Shown: positions 17,178 through 26,238 of the stretch, piece by piece | Layout of the letters: the number at the start of each line of letters is the position of its first letter | Position numbering within the stretch: the stretch's first letter is position 1 | Origin: CAYNYF01 sp964401385 | GTDB lineage: Bacteria; Planctomycetota; Phycisphaerae; SM23-33 | Direction: 5' to 3' | Length of the DNA stretch: 35,317 nt | NCBI GenBank assembly: GCA_964401385.1 | Contig: CAYNYF010000046.1 | Location: 1-35,317, forward strand | Translations under genes and position numbers: made by a program | The notes under the pieces: generated by a model | The model's database searches: none | What the model was told of the DNA's origin: nothing | Seen by the model: only the letters and a program-made list of their open reading frames with translations

Positions 17178-17766
17178 CGCCGTCTTCCAAGGCCGCCCGC
17201 AGGACCTTCAGGGCCCGGTGCACCCTCGCCAGAACCGTCCCGATCGGGCAATTAAAGATTTCGGCTATCTCCCTGTAGCTCAATTGTCCAAAATGCCTCA
17301 GCAGCACCATTTGTCGCGACCGCTCTTCCAGGCTCTCCAGGGCCGCGGCCAGGTTGGCTCTCATCTGCTCTCGAAGGAGCCCGGCTTCCACCGGCTCGTC
17401 GTGACCGGCGACGGCCTCGGCCAGCGACGCGCCATCGCCGCTTTCCGCTTCCAGAGAAGCCGGCGTCACGGCCGCCTTCGACCGGCGAATCCGGTCCCGC
17501 ACCAGGTTGGCGGCGATGCTGAACAGCCAAGGCCCGAACCGCCCGCGGTCCTCATACGCCGGCAGGTGCCGGACCAGCCGCAGCAGCAACTCACCCAGCA
17601 GATCCTCGGCATCGTGATGGGAGCCGGTCGCCCGAAAGAAATACCCGTACAATCGCGGGCCGTAGGCGGCCAGGAGTTCCTGATAGGCTCCCTCGGCGCC
17701 AGCCCGTGCGCCGGCGATCATGGCGGAGACCTGTTTACGGTCTCCCCGATCCTGCCGAGAACCCAT
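17164..17766 (-). CDS. ECF-type RNA polymerase sigma factor
   Basis: The 200-aa protein directs RNA polymerase to a small regulon. Region 2 spans about residues 25-98 (YQELLAAYGPRLYGYFF; DAEDLLGELLLRLVRHLP; GPWLFSIAANLVRDRIRR). Region 4 spans about 138-190 (LESLEERSRQMVLLRHF; LSYREIAEIFNCPIGTVL). There is no region 3 or C-terminal extension. It is the first gene of a three-gene overlapping unit with a putative anti-sigma factor and the duplicated-domain protein, so it probably answers an envelope signal. The ATG at 17766 follows GAGGTAGAG. Confidence 0.95.
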   Translation of the reverse strand: MGSRQDRGDRKQVSAMIAGARAGAEGAYQELLAAYGPRLYGYFFRATGSHHDAEDLLGELLLRLVRHLPAYEDRGRFGPWLFSIAANLVRDRIRRSKAAVTPASLEAESGDGASLAEAVAGHDEPVEAGLLREQMRANLAAALESLEERSRQMVLLRHFGQLSYREIAEIFNCPIGTVLARVHRALKVLRAALEDGDESK

Positions 17767-17846
17767 GGCTTTTCTCTACCTCGCTTAACGTGGCGGCCGT
17801 GGAGCTATTGCGTCCGGCCGACCGTGTCTACTCCCGCGGGGCCGCC

Positions 17847-17864
17847 GGCCCGTCGGATCGGGCC
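17847..17864 (-). terminator. Hairpin in the gap between the flavoprotein and sigma genes
   Basis: GGCCCG and CGGGCC form a perfect 6-bp stem with a 6-base loop between the flavoprotein stop and the sigma factor start. No T-run follows on the minus strand, so it may slow or end transcription but is not a canonical terminator. The rest of this 129-base gap shows nothing clear. Confidence 0.3.
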
Positions 17865-17895
17865 CGCCGGTTAAAAGACGCCCTTCGCCCAGCCA

Positions 17896-18486
17896 TCAGC
17901 GTGATGAGCGTGCCGTAAGTTGCTCGACGAGCCTGCGGCCCATTTCCCGGGCCTTGGCCAACAGTTCGGGGCTGCCTCGCGCCGCGTCGGCCGGTCCCAG
18001 GTTGCCCTCGGAGAGGATCTCGACCGGCTCAAAATCTCCCATCCACTTGAGGTACCCGCCCAGCCTCTTGGCCACGTCGTAATAGTCGTCTCGGGGCTTG
18101 TCCTCATAGGTTACGATCACCGCCGCCGCCCGGGTGCCTTTCAGTTGCGGGGCGGTCCGGCCCTCTCGGTAAGTCAAATGGTAACAGCGGTCAAAGAAGC
18201 TCTTCATCTGACCGGAAACGCCGTCGAAGTAGATCGGCGCCGCCAGGAGCCAGATCCGGGCCTGGTGCAGGTCCGCCAGCACCGGCGCCAGGTCGTCGTC
18301 TATTTTGCAGGCGTCGTCGGCAGCGCACCGGCGGCATGCCTGGCAGCCACGGAAGGTCAGACCGTTCAGATGCACCACCCGCCCCTGCGCCCCGGCCGAT
18401 TGGGCCCCGGCGATGGCAGCCTGCAAGAGCGTTGTGGAGTTGCCGTTGCGACGGGGGCTGCCGGCCAGTCCAATCGCCTTCATCAT
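17896..18486 (-). CDS. Iron-sulfur flavoprotein/NADPH-dependent FMN reductase family
   Basis: The 196-aa protein has a flavodoxin-like fold. The FMN phosphate loop is GSPRRNGNSTTLL (9-21). A cysteine cluster, Cys48-X2-Cys51-X2-Cys54-X5-Cys60, matches the compact [4Fe-4S] motif of iron-sulfur flavoproteins. APIYFDGVSGQMKSFFDRCY follows as in the family. It probably transfers electrons from a donor to small acceptors such as quinones or oxygen species; the partner is unknown. Two adjacent ATG codons start it. It is divergent from the HAD lipoprotein gene. Confidence 0.88.
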   Translation of the reverse strand: MMKAIGLAGSPRRNGNSTTLLQAAIAGAQSAGAQGRVVHLNGLTFRGCQACRRCAADDACKIDDDLAPVLADLHQARIWLLAAPIYFDGVSGQMKSFFDRCYHLTYREGRTAPQLKGTRAAAVIVTYEDKPRDDYYDVAKRLGGYLKWMGDFEPVEILSEGNLGPADAARGSPELLAKAREMGRRLVEQLTARSSR

Positions 18487-18560
18487 CGCCTCTCTCCTTT
18501 GACGCTCCGCCCGCCCCGGTCAAGGTCCAACGTCCACAGCCCGCAGCTTGCCCCGCAGCC

Positions 18561-18589
18561 TTTACCCGCCCGCCGCGCTATCATACAAT
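18561..18589 (+). promoter_or_regulatory. Sigma70-type promoter of the HAD lipoprotein gene
   Basis: TTTACC (18561-18566, four of six) and TACAAT (18584-18589, five of six) are 17 bases apart. The start site would be near 18596, about 100 bases before the ATG at 18695. It lies in the 208-base gap between divergent genes. Confidence 0.45.
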
Positions 18590-18694
18590 TTTCTGGTAGG
18601 ACCTCACAGGCAGTTGGCGGTCTACACTGACGAAATATGGGCAGCGGCCCGGCGCGGGTGGTGTCGGTCGGGTCTTGGGAGGCGAGCTCAAGCC

Positions 18695-19777
18695 ATGAGA
18701 TCCAAAACGCCAATGCGGCACATCGGGGGCGGGTGGTTCTTGGTGACGACCTGGGGGCTGATGGCCTGCGCGGCCGGCTGCGGCGGCGCCCCCGGCCTCT
18801 CGGACGGCTGGAAAGACAGCGCCGCCGAGATCGCCGCCGGGATAACCCTTGGCGCCGAGCACGGGTGTGTCTTCTACGCCTTCGACGCCATGGCCTACCC
18901 GGACGCGGAGGCCGAACTGACGGTCCGCATTCTGCACGTGCGCAAACTCCAACACGTCGAGGGCGTCACCGTGGAGTACTTCCTCGGCGAGAAGTCCCTC
19001 GGCCGGGCCACCACGGACAAAGACGGCTACGCCAAACTGAAATGGACGCCGCCCCAGGCCAAGTCGCCGCAGGATCACGAGATCACGGCCAAGATCGTCG
19101 CCGTGCCGGACGACGACCTGGAGGAGATGTTGAAGGCGACGCCGGCGTCGCTGCTGGTGGCCATTCGGCCGAAAGACGCCAGCTTCGCCGTGATCGACCT
19201 GGACCACACGGTGGTGGCCTCGAGCTTTGCCCGCGTCCTGATCGGCGGCGCCCAACCCATGCCCCAGGCGGCCAAGACCGTCAAGGAACTCGCCGGCAGG
19301 TACGACCTCATATACCTGACCCATCGGCCGGACCTGCTGTCGGTGAAGTCCAAGCGCTGGCTGGTGGACAACGGCTTCCCCCGGGCGCCGCTGCTGGTCA
19401 GCACCTTCAAGCAGGCCATCGGCGACAGCGGCGAGTACAAGTCGGCGAGGCTCAAACAGCTCCGCAAGCAGTACCCGCGCCTGGAAATCGGCATCGGCGA
19501 CAAGCTCTCCGACGCCAAGGCCTACGCCGACAACGGCATGAAACCGTATCTGATCCCCCACTACGACAAGGACGACGACGAGGACGTGCGCGACATGGCC
19601 GAGGAGGTGCGCAAGCTCAAGGCCGACGTCCAGGTGGTGGAGGGCTGGGACGACATCCGCGCCGGCGTGTTCAAGAAGAAGTCCTTCCCACCCGCGGTCT
19701 ACGCCAAGAGGCTCGACGACCGGGCGAGGGCACTGCAAAGCCAAAAGAAGCCCAAGAAGAAGGATGACGACGACTGA
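18695..19777 (+). CDS. HAD-superfamily phosphatase lipoprotein with N-terminal beta-sandwich (LNS2/APP1-like)
   Basis: The 360-aa product has a lipoprotein signal ending MACAAGC (lipidated Cys29). Residues about 70-158 look like an Ig- or transthyretin-like beta-sandwich. The HAD core follows, with motif I DLDHT (nucleophile Asp168, Asp170), motif II Thr209 (YLTHRP), motif III Lys249 and motif IV GDKLSD (Asp269, Asp273). The arrangement resembles LNS2 and APP1 phosphatases, which act on phosphatidate, so a lipid phosphate is a plausible but unproven substrate. The C-terminus is a charged tail of Lys and Asp. The ATG at 18695 follows GGGAGG. The next gene starts 40 bases later and may be co-transcribed. 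Confidence 0.8.
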   Translation: MRSKTPMRHIGGGWFLVTTWGLMACAAGCGGAPGLSDGWKDSAAEIAAGITLGAEHGCVFYAFDAMAYPDAEAELTVRILHVRKLQHVEGVTVEYFLGEKSLGRATTDKDGYAKLKWTPPQAKSPQDHEITAKIVAVPDDDLEEMLKATPASLLVAIRPKDASFAVIDLDHTVVASSFARVLIGGAQPMPQAAKTVKELAGRYDLIYLTHRPDLLSVKSKRWLVDNGFPRAPLLVSTFKQAIGDSGEYKSARLKQLRKQYPRLEIGIGDKLSDAKAYADNGMKPYLIPHYDKDDDEDVRDMAEEVRKLKADVQVVEGWDDIRAGVFKKKSFPPAVYAKRLDDRARALQSQKKPKKKDDDD

Positions 19778-19817
19778 GCCGTCGGCGCGCTGGCGGGGTT
19801 CCAAAGGAGACAAACGA

Positions 19818-21593
19818 ATGCACCGCAACAGACTGGGAGCAATTCTTCTCATCGCCGTTGCCTCGACGGCCGCGCCGCTGCCGGCGGACTCACGCGTGAC
19901 CGACGTAAAGGCCTTCTACCGCGAGGGGCAGACCTTCATCACCTTCAAGGAGCTGGACGACGTCAAAGGCGAGAAATACGCCATCTATCGCTTCGGATCG
20001 ATGCCCTCCGAGATCCATCCATCGCTGGGGAAGAAGGTGGGCCTGGTGCCGGAGGACTCCGGCGCCTTTCCGGCCGAGCAGCGCGTCAAGCGCCTGGAGG
20101 CGAAGACCAAGATCGCCGGCTACAACTTCCGCTTCATCATCCGCGACAACGGCGACAATGATCCCAAGGCCCAGTTGCCCGAAGGCGTGGGCCTGTTCGT
20201 CCGCACGGTCAAAAAGACCGGCAAGAGCTTCTACGGCGTGGTGCCCATCCTGGGCGGCGAGGAAGCGGCCGAGCGGATGGGGGTGCTGACCGAGCCGGTG
20301 GCCGAGAAAGTCGAGCTGCCTGGGGCGGTGCTGGTCTGGCAGAGCCCGGCCGGCACGGGGCTGGTCTACACCCACTGGATGGACGGGGAAACCTGGGATC
20401 CGTTCAACGAAGGCAACGCCTACAACTTCGGCGTGGGCCTGCCGCCGAAGTACAACGGCGCCGACCCCTTGCCGGTGATGTTCTACGGCCACGGGATGGG
20501 CGGAACCTACGTGGCTCCGGACAGCGCCCTCTACGTCAAGAGCCTGTGGATCTGGCACGGGGACAAGAGCGGCTCGTGGTTCCTGGGCGCGATGAACCGC
20601 AAGAAGGACCGCGTCGTCAACTACGCCGAGCAGCGCGTCCGCTGGTCGGCCAAGTGGCTGGCGGCGGGGCGGAGAAACCAGCCCTGGAAGCTGAACATGC
20701 GCTACGTCAACGCCCACGGACACTCCATGGGCGGCACCGCCTGCAACGCCTGGGCCCTGCGGATGGGCGACATCTTCTGCACGACCGTCAGCTCGTCCGG
20801 GGCGACCATTCACCGGCGCAACCGCGTCTGGGTCAACCAGGCGTCAAGGCTGTGGGGGCCCGTCGCAAAGAACCTGCCGCTGTATGATCGCTCCTACCAA
20901 ATCAAGGACGGCAGGCTCATCGTCACCGACACGAAGGTCTCCGGCGTATGGGACTATCAGGACTACGCCAAGTGGTCGCTGGCGAACATGGAAAAGGAGA
21001 CGGCCTACCTGCTGCTCAGCCACGGCAAGAGAGACGGCAGCGTGGTCTTCGAGCCGGTGCCGGACTTCCTGGACGCCCTCCAGAAGTCGAAGCGCCCGTT
21101 CGCGGCGCAGTGGAACATGCGCGGGCATTCCTGGAGCGGCTACGGCACGCGGAACAACTCCTGGGGCGGCTTCAAGATCGCCATTGACGAGACCGTTCCG
21201 GCCTTTGCCAGCGCCTCCAACAACGACGACCCGCGCAAGGACGACACCGGCACCATCAACGGCAAGCTGGAGTGGTCGGCCCGGGGCAACGACTTCGACA
21301 GGAAAAGCGCCGACGACGACACCGTCGACTCGCCTGGGATGTGGGCCATGAACATCCGCTCGCTGGCCGGGCCGGCGACGGTGGACGTCACGCCGCGGCG
21401 GTGTCAGAAGTTCAAAGTCGCCCCGGGCAAGACCTGCTCCTGGGAAAACCTGGACTGCGGCGACCCGAAGAACCCCAGGAAGATCGACGGCGGCACCGTC
21501 GTGGCCGACAAGTACGGCCTGGTAACCGTCGAGAAGTTCAAAGTCGCTCCGGCGGGCTGGGGCAACCGCCTGGTGATTCGCCCGGCCAGGTGA
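19818..21593 (+). CDS. Exported alpha/beta hydrolase
   Basis: The 591-aa product has a signal peptide (hydrophobic 7-20). An N-terminal Fn3-like segment (about 28-115) precedes an alpha/beta hydrolase domain with GHSMGG (nucleophile Ser303) and VMFYGHGMGG as the likely oxyanion region. His in NMRGHSWSG is a candidate catalytic His. The C-terminal part has two KFKVAP repeats, beta-rich and possibly for binding. Substrate unknown: an ester of a carbohydrate or lipid is plausible. AAAGGAG lies at ideal distance from the ATG at 19818. It sits between the HAD lipoprotein and a sugar transporter. Confidence 0.82.
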   Translation: MHRNRLGAILLIAVASTAAPLPADSRVTDVKAFYREGQTFITFKELDDVKGEKYAIYRFGSMPSEIHPSLGKKVGLVPEDSGAFPAEQRVKRLEAKTKIAGYNFRFIIRDNGDNDPKAQLPEGVGLFVRTVKKTGKSFYGVVPILGGEEAAERMGVLTEPVAEKVELPGAVLVWQSPAGTGLVYTHWMDGETWDPFNEGNAYNFGVGLPPKYNGADPLPVMFYGHGMGGTYVAPDSALYVKSLWIWHGDKSGSWFLGAMNRKKDRVVNYAEQRVRWSAKWLAAGRRNQPWKLNMRYVNAHGHSMGGTACNAWALRMGDIFCTTVSSSGATIHRRNRVWVNQASRLWGPVAKNLPLYDRSYQIKDGRLIVTDTKVSGVWDYQDYAKWSLANMEKETAYLLLSHGKRDGSVVFEPVPDFLDALQKSKRPFAAQWNMRGHSWSGYGTRNNSWGGFKIAIDETVPAFASASNNDDPRKDDTGTINGKLEWSARGNDFDRKSADDDTVDSPGMWAMNIRSLAGPATVDVTPRRCQKFKVAPGKTCSWENLDCGDPKNPRKIDGGTVVADKYGLVTVEKFKVAPAGWGNRLVIRPAR

Positions 21594-21619
21594 AGCCCGG
21601 GCCCCGGACGCGAGGCCCC

Positions 21620-21640
21620 GCTCGCGCGGCCCGCGCGAGC
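21620..21640 (+). terminator. Strong hairpin between hydrolase and ABC transporter genes
   Basis: GCTCGCGCG and CGCGCGAGC form a perfect 9-bp stem with a 3-base loop, 26 bases after the hydrolase stop and 32 before the permease start. No T-run follows. It may be an attenuator, an mRNA stability hairpin, or a Rho-type end. Confidence 0.4.
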
Positions 21641-21661
21641 ACGGGTAGGCCTACGTTCAAC

Positions 21662-21667
21662 AGGAGG
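21662..21667 (+). promoter_or_regulatory. Consensus Shine-Dalgarno fixing a GTG start
   Basis: AGGAGG lies 5 bases before the GTG at 21673, supporting this as the start of the first permease gene. Confidence 0.7.
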
Positions 21668-21672
21668 CGCCA

Positions 21673-22569
21673 GTGAAGTTCGCAGGACGCTGGACACCGT
21701 ATCTGTACGTGCTCCCGGCGGCGGCAATGTTCGGACTGTTCACCCTCTACCCCATCGCCCGCACGATCCACATGAGCGTCACAGACCTGGAGTTCATCCA
21801 GCCGGAGAAGGCCGAGTTCGTCGGCCTGGACAACTACAGGGAAGCCCTGAGCATCCACCGCGACCCCAGCTACAACGACAGCAAGGCCCGACTGGCGTTC
21901 GGGAACACGCTCAGATTTACGGCAATGTTCCTGCCGCTGTACATCATCCTGCCGATGCCCGTCGCCTTCCTGATCGACCGGCTGCGTCGGCAAGTGGTGA
22001 TGCGGGTGGCGAGCTTCCTGCCGGTGGTGGTCTCCGGGGCGGTGGTGGCGGTTCTCTGGACCACGCTGTATCACGCCACCTACGGCCCCTTGACGGCCAT
22101 CGCCAAGACGATGGGCTTCACGGACATCAACTTCCTGGCCAACAAGGCCACGGCCATGCCGTCGCTGGTGGCGATGGGGGTCTGGCACGGGATGGGCTTC
22201 AACGTGCTGCTGTACCTGGTGCGATTGGCGGCCATCCCGAACGAACTGTACGAGGCGGCGTCCGTCGACGGCGCCAACCGCTGGCAGGTCTTCTGGAAGG
22301 TGACGCTGCCGCTGCTGCGCCCGGCGGTGTACCTGGTGACGGTGCTGGGGCTGATCGGCTCGTTGAAGGTCTTCGGGCCCATGTTCATCATGACCGACGG
22401 CGGCCCGGCCAACTCAACACTCTCACTGGTGATGTACATCTATCAGACCGCGTTCCGCTTCGGCAATCTCCGGTTTGGTTACGCGGCGGCGATGGCGGTG
22501 ATCCTGGCGATCGTCATCATGACCTTCGCCATCGCCTCCTCGCGGCTCAACCGGCCGGTGGACAGGTAG
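21673..22569 (+). CDS. Sugar ABC transporter permease (MalF/UgpA type)
   Basis: The 298-aa inner-membrane protein has about six membrane segments (first at residues 10-30). The EAA loop that contacts the ATPase is EAASVDGANRWQVFWKV, followed by TLPLLRPAV. It forms the import channel with the next permease. The start is GTG with a consensus ribosome site. The stop is 7 bases before the second permease. The family is CUT1, which imports oligosaccharides or glycerol phosphates. Confidence 0.95.
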   Translation: MKFAGRWTPYLYVLPAAAMFGLFTLYPIARTIHMSVTDLEFIQPEKAEFVGLDNYREALSIHRDPSYNDSKARLAFGNTLRFTAMFLPLYIILPMPVAFLIDRLRRQVVMRVASFLPVVVSGAVVAVLWTTLYHATYGPLTAIAKTMGFTDINFLANKATAMPSLVAMGVWHGMGFNVLLYLVRLAAIPNELYEAASVDGANRWQVFWKVTLPLLRPAVYLVTVLGLIGSLKVFGPMFIMTDGGPANSTLSLVMYIYQTAFRFGNLRFGYAAAMAVILAIVIMTFAIASSRLNRPVDR

Positions 22570-22576
22570 GACAACC

Positions 22577-23461
22577 ATGACGTCTCCGGCGACAGACATC
22601 CAAAAAAGGCCCAGCCGGCTGCGTCCGGCGGGGCTGAGTCCAAGCCAAGTGGTCATATGGGTCGTCCTGGCCGTGATCGTGCTGGCCAATCTCTGCCCGT
22701 TCATATGGGTGGTTCTCAGCAGCTTCAAGCCGGGCTCGGAGATCAACGCCGAGCGGCCGACGCTGCTGCCGCGGAAGTGGACGCTGGAGAACTATCGCAA
22801 CATGGCCCATCAGATGGGCGGGTTCGGACGCTTCTACCTCAACAGCTTCATCGTGACCACCACCACGGTGGGGCTGACGCTGCTGGTCGGCTCGTTGGCG
22901 GCATACGGATTCGCGCGATTTCGGTTTCGCGGCTCCAGCGTGCTGTTCTACACCCTGGTCTTCTCCATGTTCCTGCCGGGGGAGCTGGCCCTGATCGGCC
23001 GGTTCGAGCTGTTCCAGAAATTCCGGCTGCTCAACAAGCTCACCGGGCTGACGCTGGCGTATACCGCCAGCGGGCTGGCCATGGTGCTTTTCATCATGCG
23101 CAACGTCTTCCGTGGCATTCCGCAGGACATGATCGACGCCGCCCGCATCGACGGCTGCGGGACGTGGGCCATCTTCTGGGAGATCATGATTCCCATCAGC
23201 AAGACCGGCCTGGTGGCCGCGGCCGTGCTGACCTTCATGGGGGCCTGGAACGAGTTTCTCTTCGCCGTGACCACCACCTGGTCGGAGAAGGCGCAGACCC
23301 TGCCGGTGGGGATCATGCTGCTGCGGGGGCAGTTCGAGCACTGGGATTACGGGATGCTCTTCGCCACGCTGATGCTGTCGTTCCTGCCGGTGATGATCCT
23401 GTTCGTGGCCTTGCAGAAACACTTCATCCGGGGCGCCACCGCCGGGGCGATCAAAGGATGA
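22577..23461 (+). CDS. Sugar ABC transporter permease (MalG/UgpE type)
   Basis: The 294-aa partner permease has a cytoplasmic N-terminal tail, about six membrane segments and the EAA-type loop DMIDAARIDGCGTWAIFWEI followed by MIPISKTG. The conserved GAWNEFLFA segment typical of this group follows. It is 7 bases after the first permease and 22 before the binding protein, forming one operon. Confidence 0.95.
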   Translation: MTSPATDIQKRPSRLRPAGLSPSQVVIWVVLAVIVLANLCPFIWVVLSSFKPGSEINAERPTLLPRKWTLENYRNMAHQMGGFGRFYLNSFIVTTTTVGLTLLVGSLAAYGFARFRFRGSSVLFYTLVFSMFLPGELALIGRFELFQKFRLLNKLTGLTLAYTASGLAMVLFIMRNVFRGIPQDMIDAARIDGCGTWAIFWEIMIPISKTGLVAAAVLTFMGAWNEFLFAVTTTWSEKAQTLPVGIMLLRGQFEHWDYGMLFATLMLSFLPVMILFVALQKHFIRGATAGAIKG

Positions 23462-23483
23462 GACGGAAAAGGACTCCAGCAGC

Positions 23484-24761
23484 ATGCTGAAGAAAGCAAC
23501 AGTGGCCTTCGTGGCGTTGTGCGTGCTTGGGGGGGCGTATGAGCTTGCCTTCCGGGACCGGCAGATCGCCGGCGACAAGAAACTGCTGCGGATCGCCGCC
23601 GCCGGCTGGATGATCTCCGAGTTCAAGCTTCACGAGCACGTCGCACGGTTCAGCGAGGACCATCCCGACGTAACCATCCAGATGTGGCAGACGCCGCAGG
23701 AATACGAAAACATCCTGATGCTGCAAACCTCCGTCGGCGACCTTCCCTACGACATGATCCTCAGCCCCGGCAACTACGACATCCGCAGACTGGTCCGCCG
23801 CAAGCTGGTGCTTCCCCTGGATGAGCTGATGAGCGAGGAGCTGAAGAAAGACCTCTTTCCCGCCATGCTGAAGGCCTCTCAGGTGGACGGGAAGACCTAC
23901 GTGCTGCCGTTCATGGGGGAAGTCAACATTCTCAACTACCGCACCGACCGATTTGCCGAAGCCGGCTTCGACCGGCCGCCGCGGACCTGGAAGGAGTTCG
24001 AGGAATACGCCAAGACACTGTGCTTCGAAAGCCGGGGCAGCAAGCACTACGGCACGAGTTTGATCATAGGGAATAACTTCTTCTTCGCCCAGAACTCGTT
24101 CCTGCCGCTGCTGCGATCGCTGGGCGGGACGACCGTGGACGCCCAGGGCCACCTCGACCTGACCAGCGAGCACGCCGCGGAAGCGTTTCGGACGATCAAG
24201 CGCTGGGTCAATGCCGGGATCATTTCCCCGGCCTCGCTGACGCGCGACGGCGGGCCGGACGACTACAAGAGCGGAATTACGTCCATGTTCCCCAACTGGC
24301 AGAGCCGCGGCTTCTGGGTCATCCGCCAGAACCGCGACTTGGCCGACAAGGTCGGCTGGGCCCCGCTGCCGGAGTCGCACAGGGTCGGGTCCCTCTTCGC
24401 CTTCCACGGCGGGGTGATCCTGCGCGGCACGACGGTGGAAAAAGAGGCCGGCCAGTTCCTCATCGAGGTCATGATGGGCCACGCCCAGAGGGACATCATC
24501 GCCGCCGGCAAGATGCCCGTCCTCCGCAGCAAGTACAGGCCCGAAAACCGCCCGGACAACATGCCCGACTGGATGGTCGAGGTCGGGGCGACCCTGGATA
24601 ACAGCTACTCCGCCCCGGAGCCCACGGACTTCTCCGAAATGTCCGAGTACGTCACGGTGGCCTTTCAGAACTTTCTGGACAGCGACTCCGACGACCCCAC
24701 TCCACTCCTGAAATGGGCCCGAAGCGAGATCGAGCGCCGCATCTACTCCCGCAAGAAATAG
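23484..24761 (+). CDS. Extracellular sugar-binding protein (family 1) of the ABC importer
   Basis: The 425-aa product has an N-terminal hydrophobic signal (about 5-18) without a lipobox, so it may stay anchored. The body follows the family 1 solute-binding protein plan: HVARFSEDHPDVTIQMWQTP near the start, AGFDRPPRTWKEFEEYAKTL in the middle, and a late hinge region. It captures a sugar outside the membrane for the two permeases. The order permease-permease-binding protein is less common. No ATPase gene is present, so a shared MsmX-like ATPase elsewhere is likely. Ligand not readable. Confidence 0.93.
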   Translation: MLKKATVAFVALCVLGGAYELAFRDRQIAGDKKLLRIAAAGWMISEFKLHEHVARFSEDHPDVTIQMWQTPQEYENILMLQTSVGDLPYDMILSPGNYDIRRLVRRKLVLPLDELMSEELKKDLFPAMLKASQVDGKTYVLPFMGEVNILNYRTDRFAEAGFDRPPRTWKEFEEYAKTLCFESRGSKHYGTSLIIGNNFFFAQNSFLPLLRSLGGTTVDAQGHLDLTSEHAAEAFRTIKRWVNAGIISPASLTRDGGPDDYKSGITSMFPNWQSRGFWVIRQNRDLADKVGWAPLPESHRVGSLFAFHGGVILRGTTVEKEAGQFLIEVMMGHAQRDIIAAGKMPVLRSKYRPENRPDNMPDWMVEVGATLDNSYSAPEPTDFSEMSEYVTVAFQNFLDSDSDDPTPLLKWARSEIERRIYSRKK

Positions 24762-24772
24762 CCCTCCGCCTG

Positions 24773-24782
24773 CCCGGCCGGG
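24773..24782. terminator. Palindrome between convergent genes
   Basis: CCCGGCCGGG is a perfect palindrome, with CTCC and GGAG as outer arms, in the 34-base gap between the convergent binding-protein and siroheme decarboxylase genes. A bidirectional terminator is possible, but no T-run is seen. Confidence 0.3.
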
Positions 24783-24795
24783 GGAGCGGCAAACC

Positions 24796-25836
24796 TCAGG
24801 CGTCCGCCTCGGCCTCCCAGCGGGCCAGCTCCGGCGAGAAGAGCTTCAGCCTGGCCTTCTTGTACTCGTGAGTGGTCGGAAAGTGCGCCCGGGGGAAATC
24901 GCCGGCGCCGGCAACGATTGCGGCGACGACGGCGTCCACCTCCTCGTCCCCGCGGCCGTGAATCATGGTGTAGAGGCTGTACGGCCAGTCCTCCGGCGCG
25001 GCGCGAAGATAGCAATGGCTCACACCGGCGAATCCGACCGCCTGGGCGGCGAAGCCGTCGGCGCGCTCGGCCGGCACGTTCCACGCCACCAGGACGTTGG
25101 CTTGCGCCCCGGCGAGGCGGTGCCTCAGCACGGCCGAATAACGCCGCATCCATCCCGCCGCAAGAAAGTCGGCCGCGTGCACCAGCAGGTCGTCGCCGCT
25201 CAGCCCCGCCGGGCCAGCCAGCTCGGCAAAGGGCTCGCGGACCGCCGGCAACGGCCGCTGGAGGGCTCGGATCGCCCGAATCTGCCCCGGGCCGGGCTTG
25301 GGCCGACCGGCCGCGGCCGGAGAGGCGGGCGAGCGCGTCGGTGCCGGCGAGGCGACTCCCTGCTCGCCGGACATGTCGAAGCGGACGTTCAGTTTGTAGC
25401 GCCGCACGGCCGGCAGCGAAAGCAGCCGCTCCGGGCCGATCCGCCGGCCGAGAAGCTCTACCGTGCGCTCCAGGCCCAGCCGCGAATCCGGCGGCACGGC
25501 CAGCGTGAACCACAGGTTCAGCTCGCCGGCCCGCCCGTAGCAGTGCGAGACGCCCGGATGCGAAGCCGCGATCCCGCCGACCTCGTCCAGCCGCTCCGGC
25601 CGGCAACGGGCCGCTACCAGCGTGGTGGCGTATCCCAGGGCCGCGGCATCGAAGACGCCTGCAATCTCGCGAATGATGCCGCCGGGACGCACCAGCGCGG
25701 CGACGCGCGCGATCACCTCGGCCTCGCCCACGGCCAGCTCGGCGGCGACCCGCTCATACGGGCGCGGCACAAGCGGCACGGCGCGCTGGACGACGTCCAG
25801 CAGCCGGCGGTCGAAATCACTCAACGCGACGCTCAC
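24796..25836 (-). CDS. ahbAB: Siroheme decarboxylase, AhbA-AhbB fusion
   Basis: The 346-aa protein joins two Lrp/AsnC-like units. The first half (about 1-155) has FDRRLLDVVQRAVPLVPRPY, GVSHCYGRAGELNLWFTL and matching AhbA-like segments. A Pro/Ala-rich linker (about 156-182) leads to the second half, with VSHCYLRAAPEDWPYSLYTM and THEYKKARLKLF, typical of AhbB. In known systems AhbA and AhbB are separate and form a heterodimer that converts siroheme to didecarboxysiroheme on the alternative heme or d1-heme pathway. No ahbC or ahbD is in the window. It starts at GTG 25836, overlapping the previous gene's stop as GTGA. It could be misread as a simple Lrp regulator. Confidence 0.85.
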   Translation of the reverse strand: MSVALSDFDRRLLDVVQRAVPLVPRPYERVAAELAVGEAEVIARVAALVRPGGIIREIAGVFDAAALGYATTLVAARCRPERLDEVGGIAASHPGVSHCYGRAGELNLWFTLAVPPDSRLGLERTVELLGRRIGPERLLSLPAVRRYKLNVRFDMSGEQGVASPAPTRSPASPAAAGRPKPGPGQIRAIRALQRPLPAVREPFAELAGPAGLSGDDLLVHAADFLAAGWMRRYSAVLRHRLAGAQANVLVAWNVPAERADGFAAQAVGFAGVSHCYLRAAPEDWPYSLYTMIHGRGDEEVDAVVAAIVAGAGDFPRAHFPTTHEYKKARLKLFSPELARWEAEADA

Positions 25837-26144
25837 GTGCGGATCGGATGCCCAATGCGGCGCTCGATGGAGCCAACCTTGGCCTGGAGGGCGCCTTCCC
25901 GCCCGGCCCGCCAGTCCAGCTTCACGAAGGCAGCCACGCGGCGCGTATCCCGCTGGAGATCGGCCAGGCAGTTCTTGATCACGTCGAAAACCTCATCCGC
26001 GCCCCCTTCCACCGTGGTGCCCATCGCCCCCAGCTTGTACGGCAACCCGGAGGCGTGGACGATCTCGACCAGCCGCGCCACGTACTCGCCCACGCTCTCG
26101 CCCCGGTCGGTCGGAAACATGGAGAACTCCGCCAGAACGCTCAT
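25833..26144 (-). CDS. MTH1187-family thiamine-binding protein
   Basis: The 103-aa protein is a small ferredoxin-like fold of the MTH1187/YkoF-type family (LAEFSMFPTDRGESVGEYV; GLPYKLGAMGTTVEGG). Members bind thiamine or a pyrimidine precursor as tetramers. It is coupled to the siroheme decarboxylase gene by a 4-base overlap. AAGGA lies before the ATG at 26144. The pairing suggests co-transcription, without a clear chemical link. Confidence 0.88.
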   Translation of the reverse strand: MSVLAEFSMFPTDRGESVGEYVARLVEIVHASGLPYKLGAMGTTVEGGADEVFDVIKNCLADLQRDTRRVAAFVKLDWRAGREGALQAKVGSIERRIGHPIRT

Positions 26145-26238
26145 GTCGCGATCCTTTCCGAAAGGCAGTTCTGCCGGCGCGGGAACCGGAAACGCACGAA
26201 GGCCGATCCGGCGCGGCCGGTCCTCCCCGACGGCGCGG